Shown here piece after piece: positions 23,460 to 24,575 of a DNA stretch of 24,575 nt (the stretch's first letter is position 1; each line of letters opens with the position of its first letter). Source of the DNA: an uncultured Alphaproteobacteria bacterium (GTDB lineage Bacteria; Pseudomonadota; Alphaproteobacteria; Rs-D84); the NCBI GenBank assembly GCA_937903135.1, contig CALDAH010000010.1:1-24575 (forward strand), given 5' to 3'. The translations under genes and the position numbers were made by a program. Below the pieces are notes generated by a model, which saw only the letters and a program-made list of their open reading frames with translations, searched no databases and was not told the DNA's origin.

Positions 23460-23487
23460 ATCATAACACCCGTATTTTTTTCGTCAA
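23460..23487 (-). promoter_or_regulatory. Promoter of the GNAT gene, leaderless
   Basis: On the minus strand TTGACG (23482-23487), 16 bases and TATGAT (23460-23465) lie 6 bases before ATG 23453. No Shine-Dalgarno is seen; the GGGGC between them is in the predicted melted region. Confidence 0.6.
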
Positions 23488-23496
23488 CAAAAAAAA

Positions 23497-24219
23497 TCAA
23501 TCAAAATTTAATACCACGTCGTGAAAATCGTTATGCCCCCGGCCGGGTAAAATTATTAAATTTTCACCACCGGTCCATTTGCGCGACAACGACACCGGCA
23601 CGGTTTTATCACGCGCGGCGACATAATGCAGCTGATGCACGCGCGGCAATTCGTTCATGTTAAGCGAACGCCACAGCGGCGTATCGCCAAAATATTCCGT
23701 CCATTCGCTGTGATTTAAAACGCCGGCAATTGTAATCCATTTTTTTATATTAATCTCGGGCGTGCGGGCGACAACCAGCCCCGATATCATCGCCCCGCCC
23801 GAATATCCGATTAATATCACGGGACGATTCTGGGCAATTATTTTTATCGCATCCGACATCGCGGTTATTATATCGGCCGAAAAACGCCCATCGGTCCATT
23901 CGCGCGGCCCGCACGCGGGCGATGATATAAACTGACACGGGCGCGCAATATACGCCACATTCGGGCTTGTGTCCCGCGCGGCCAAATTTCGCACGGTCCA
24001 TTCGCGCGGCGTCGGATCAGATGTTGGCGTGCCACGGCGGCTAAATGCCGCGCCATCACCTTCTATGTAGATATGAACGGGCGCGGCGGCGTCTGTGATA
24101 TGCGTCCACGCGGCGATTTGATATTTCCCGGCATCAATTGTTTGTAAATCAAACTGTGATGTTGCCACGTGATTTGCTGCACATCCCGATATCAGAAAAA
24201 ATAAAATCAAACGCTTCAT
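23497..24219 (-). CDS. Lipoprotein alpha/beta hydrolase
   Basis: This 240-residue protein starts MKRLILFFLISGCAAN, a lipoprotein signal with Cys13. The alpha/beta-hydrolase fold is indicated by HIYIEGDGAAF (oxyanion-side strand and loop), the nucleophile elbow GYSGGA, the probable catalytic Asp in ARDKTVP and His in GRGHNDF. It would be a serine hydrolase tethered to an envelope membrane; the substrate is unknown. It starts 7 bases after the upstream metallo-hydrolase stop and has no Shine-Dalgarno (only a T-run before ATG), so it probably relies on coupling. Its stop is TGA. Confidence 0.8.
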   Translation of the reverse strand: MKRLILFFLISGCAANHVATSQFDLQTIDAGKYQIAAWTHITDAAAPVHIYIEGDGAAFSRRGTPTSDPTPREWTVRNLAARDTSPNVAYIARPCQFISSPACGPREWTDGRFSADIITAMSDAIKIIAQNRPVILIGYSGGAMISGLVVARTPEINIKKWITIAGVLNHSEWTEYFGDTPLWRSLNMNELPRVHQLHYVAARDKTVPVSLSRKWTGGENLIILPGRGHNDFHDVVLNFD

Positions 24220-24226
24220 AAAAAAA

Positions 24227-24575
24227 CTATGAAAAATATGGGTTCTGCGATTTTAATATCCCAATGGTTGAATCTGTGCCGTGACCATGAACAACATACG
24301 TATCATCGGGCAATCCCAATTCGCGAATTCCCGCGACCGAACGGGTCAGTGCCGCGCGATCACCGCCCGGGAAATCATACCGGCCGACCGTGTCACGGAA
24401 TAAAGTATCCCCGGTAAGCATTATTTTATGTTCGGGGAATAAAAATATCATCCCACCGGGGGTATGCCCCGGGGACGCAATTGCATGCATATGAACGCCG
24501 GGCAAAATATCATAACATCCGGCCGGCAAAGCATCCGGGATGACCGCATCACGCCCCACCGGCGGCAAACCGAAA
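24227..24575 (-). CDS. Metallo-beta-lactamase-fold hydrolase (glyoxalase II-like), C-terminal part
   Basis: The 5' end of this gene lies beyond the right edge; about 115 codons are visible. The kept motifs are SPGHTPGG (metal-binding His), LTGDTLF (bridging Asp), GRYDFPGGD, and VHGHG (late His). These match small glyoxalase II-like hydrolases of the YcbL kind. The N-terminal HxHxDH motif is outside the window, so activity cannot be judged. It is followed after 7 bases by the lipoprotein hydrolase gene in the same operon. Confidence 0.85.
   Translation of the reverse strand, partial: FGLPPVGRDAVIPDALPAGCYDILPGVHMHAIASPGHTPGGMIFLFPEHKIMLTGDTLFRDTVGRYDFPGGDRAALTRSVAGIRELGLPDDTYVVHGHGTDSTIGILKSQNPYFS

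Overview
The window looks like a piece of a small, gene-dense alphaproteobacterial chromosome, probably from an uncultured gut-type lineage of the RF32/'Enterousia' kind. This is inferred from the mix of RNase J, Rho, MurJ, BamD, RlpA and HtpX, from a secreted Cys-rich protein with GFYG/CP..GT-type repeats, and from DUF4402 pilins. Only memory of these families supports the placement; no search was run. Genes are tightly packed on both strands. Most have a purine-rich Shine-Dalgarno sequence. Intrinsic hairpin terminators sit between many convergent or unrelated units.

Layout. 1-3030 (minus): a chaperone-usher fimbrial operon of two DUF4402 pilins (one with a tandem domain), a PapD-like chaperone and the N-terminal part of an outer-membrane usher that runs off the left edge. 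3382-5178: RNase J. 5206-5661 (minus): a secreted 15-Cys protein, preceded by a structured RNA of about 250 nt that has its own promoter and an intrinsic terminator. 6149-8841: trpS, a SIMPL-domain protein and a Xer-type recombinase. 8958-9893: a gene of a gut-bacterial 'YGxYPQ' family (DUF6273-like), intact except for one in-frame TGA where relatives have Trp. 10015-11157 (minus): lemA and ssb. 11333-12601: rho. 12641-12995: two overlapping small genes resembling an Rz/Rz1 (spanin) pair. 13045-13468 (minus): a 9-Cys small protein and a possible micro-ORF. 13709-14008: an alkylguanine-DNA methyltransferase. 14034-16292: divergent bamD and murJ. 16364-17242: rlpA. 17268-18200 (minus): htpX. 18268-20304: a beta-barrel outer-membrane protein and an M23 peptidase. 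20288-21942 (minus): an Smr-domain protein and a membrane-anchored M23 peptidase. 21964-22731: prmC. 22722-24575 (minus): a GNAT protein, a lipoprotein alpha/beta hydrolase and the C-terminal part of a metallo-beta-lactamase-fold hydrolase.

Function. A large share of the window serves the envelope: lipid II flipping (MurJ), outer-membrane assembly (BamD), septal and peptidoglycan remodelling (RlpA, two M23 peptidases), membrane proteolysis (HtpX), a barrel protein, fimbriae and lipoproteins. The rest is RNA and translation housekeeping (RNase J, Rho, TrpRS, PrmC) and DNA maintenance (SSB, Xer, MGMT).

The points most worth a second look are the single UGA at a conserved Trp position, the structured RNA and terminator directly ahead of the Cys-rich gene, a recurring leaderless promoter layout (-10 box 6-7 nt before ATG) in five genes, including one symmetric -10 shared by two divergent genes, and the Rz/Rz1-like pair behind rho.
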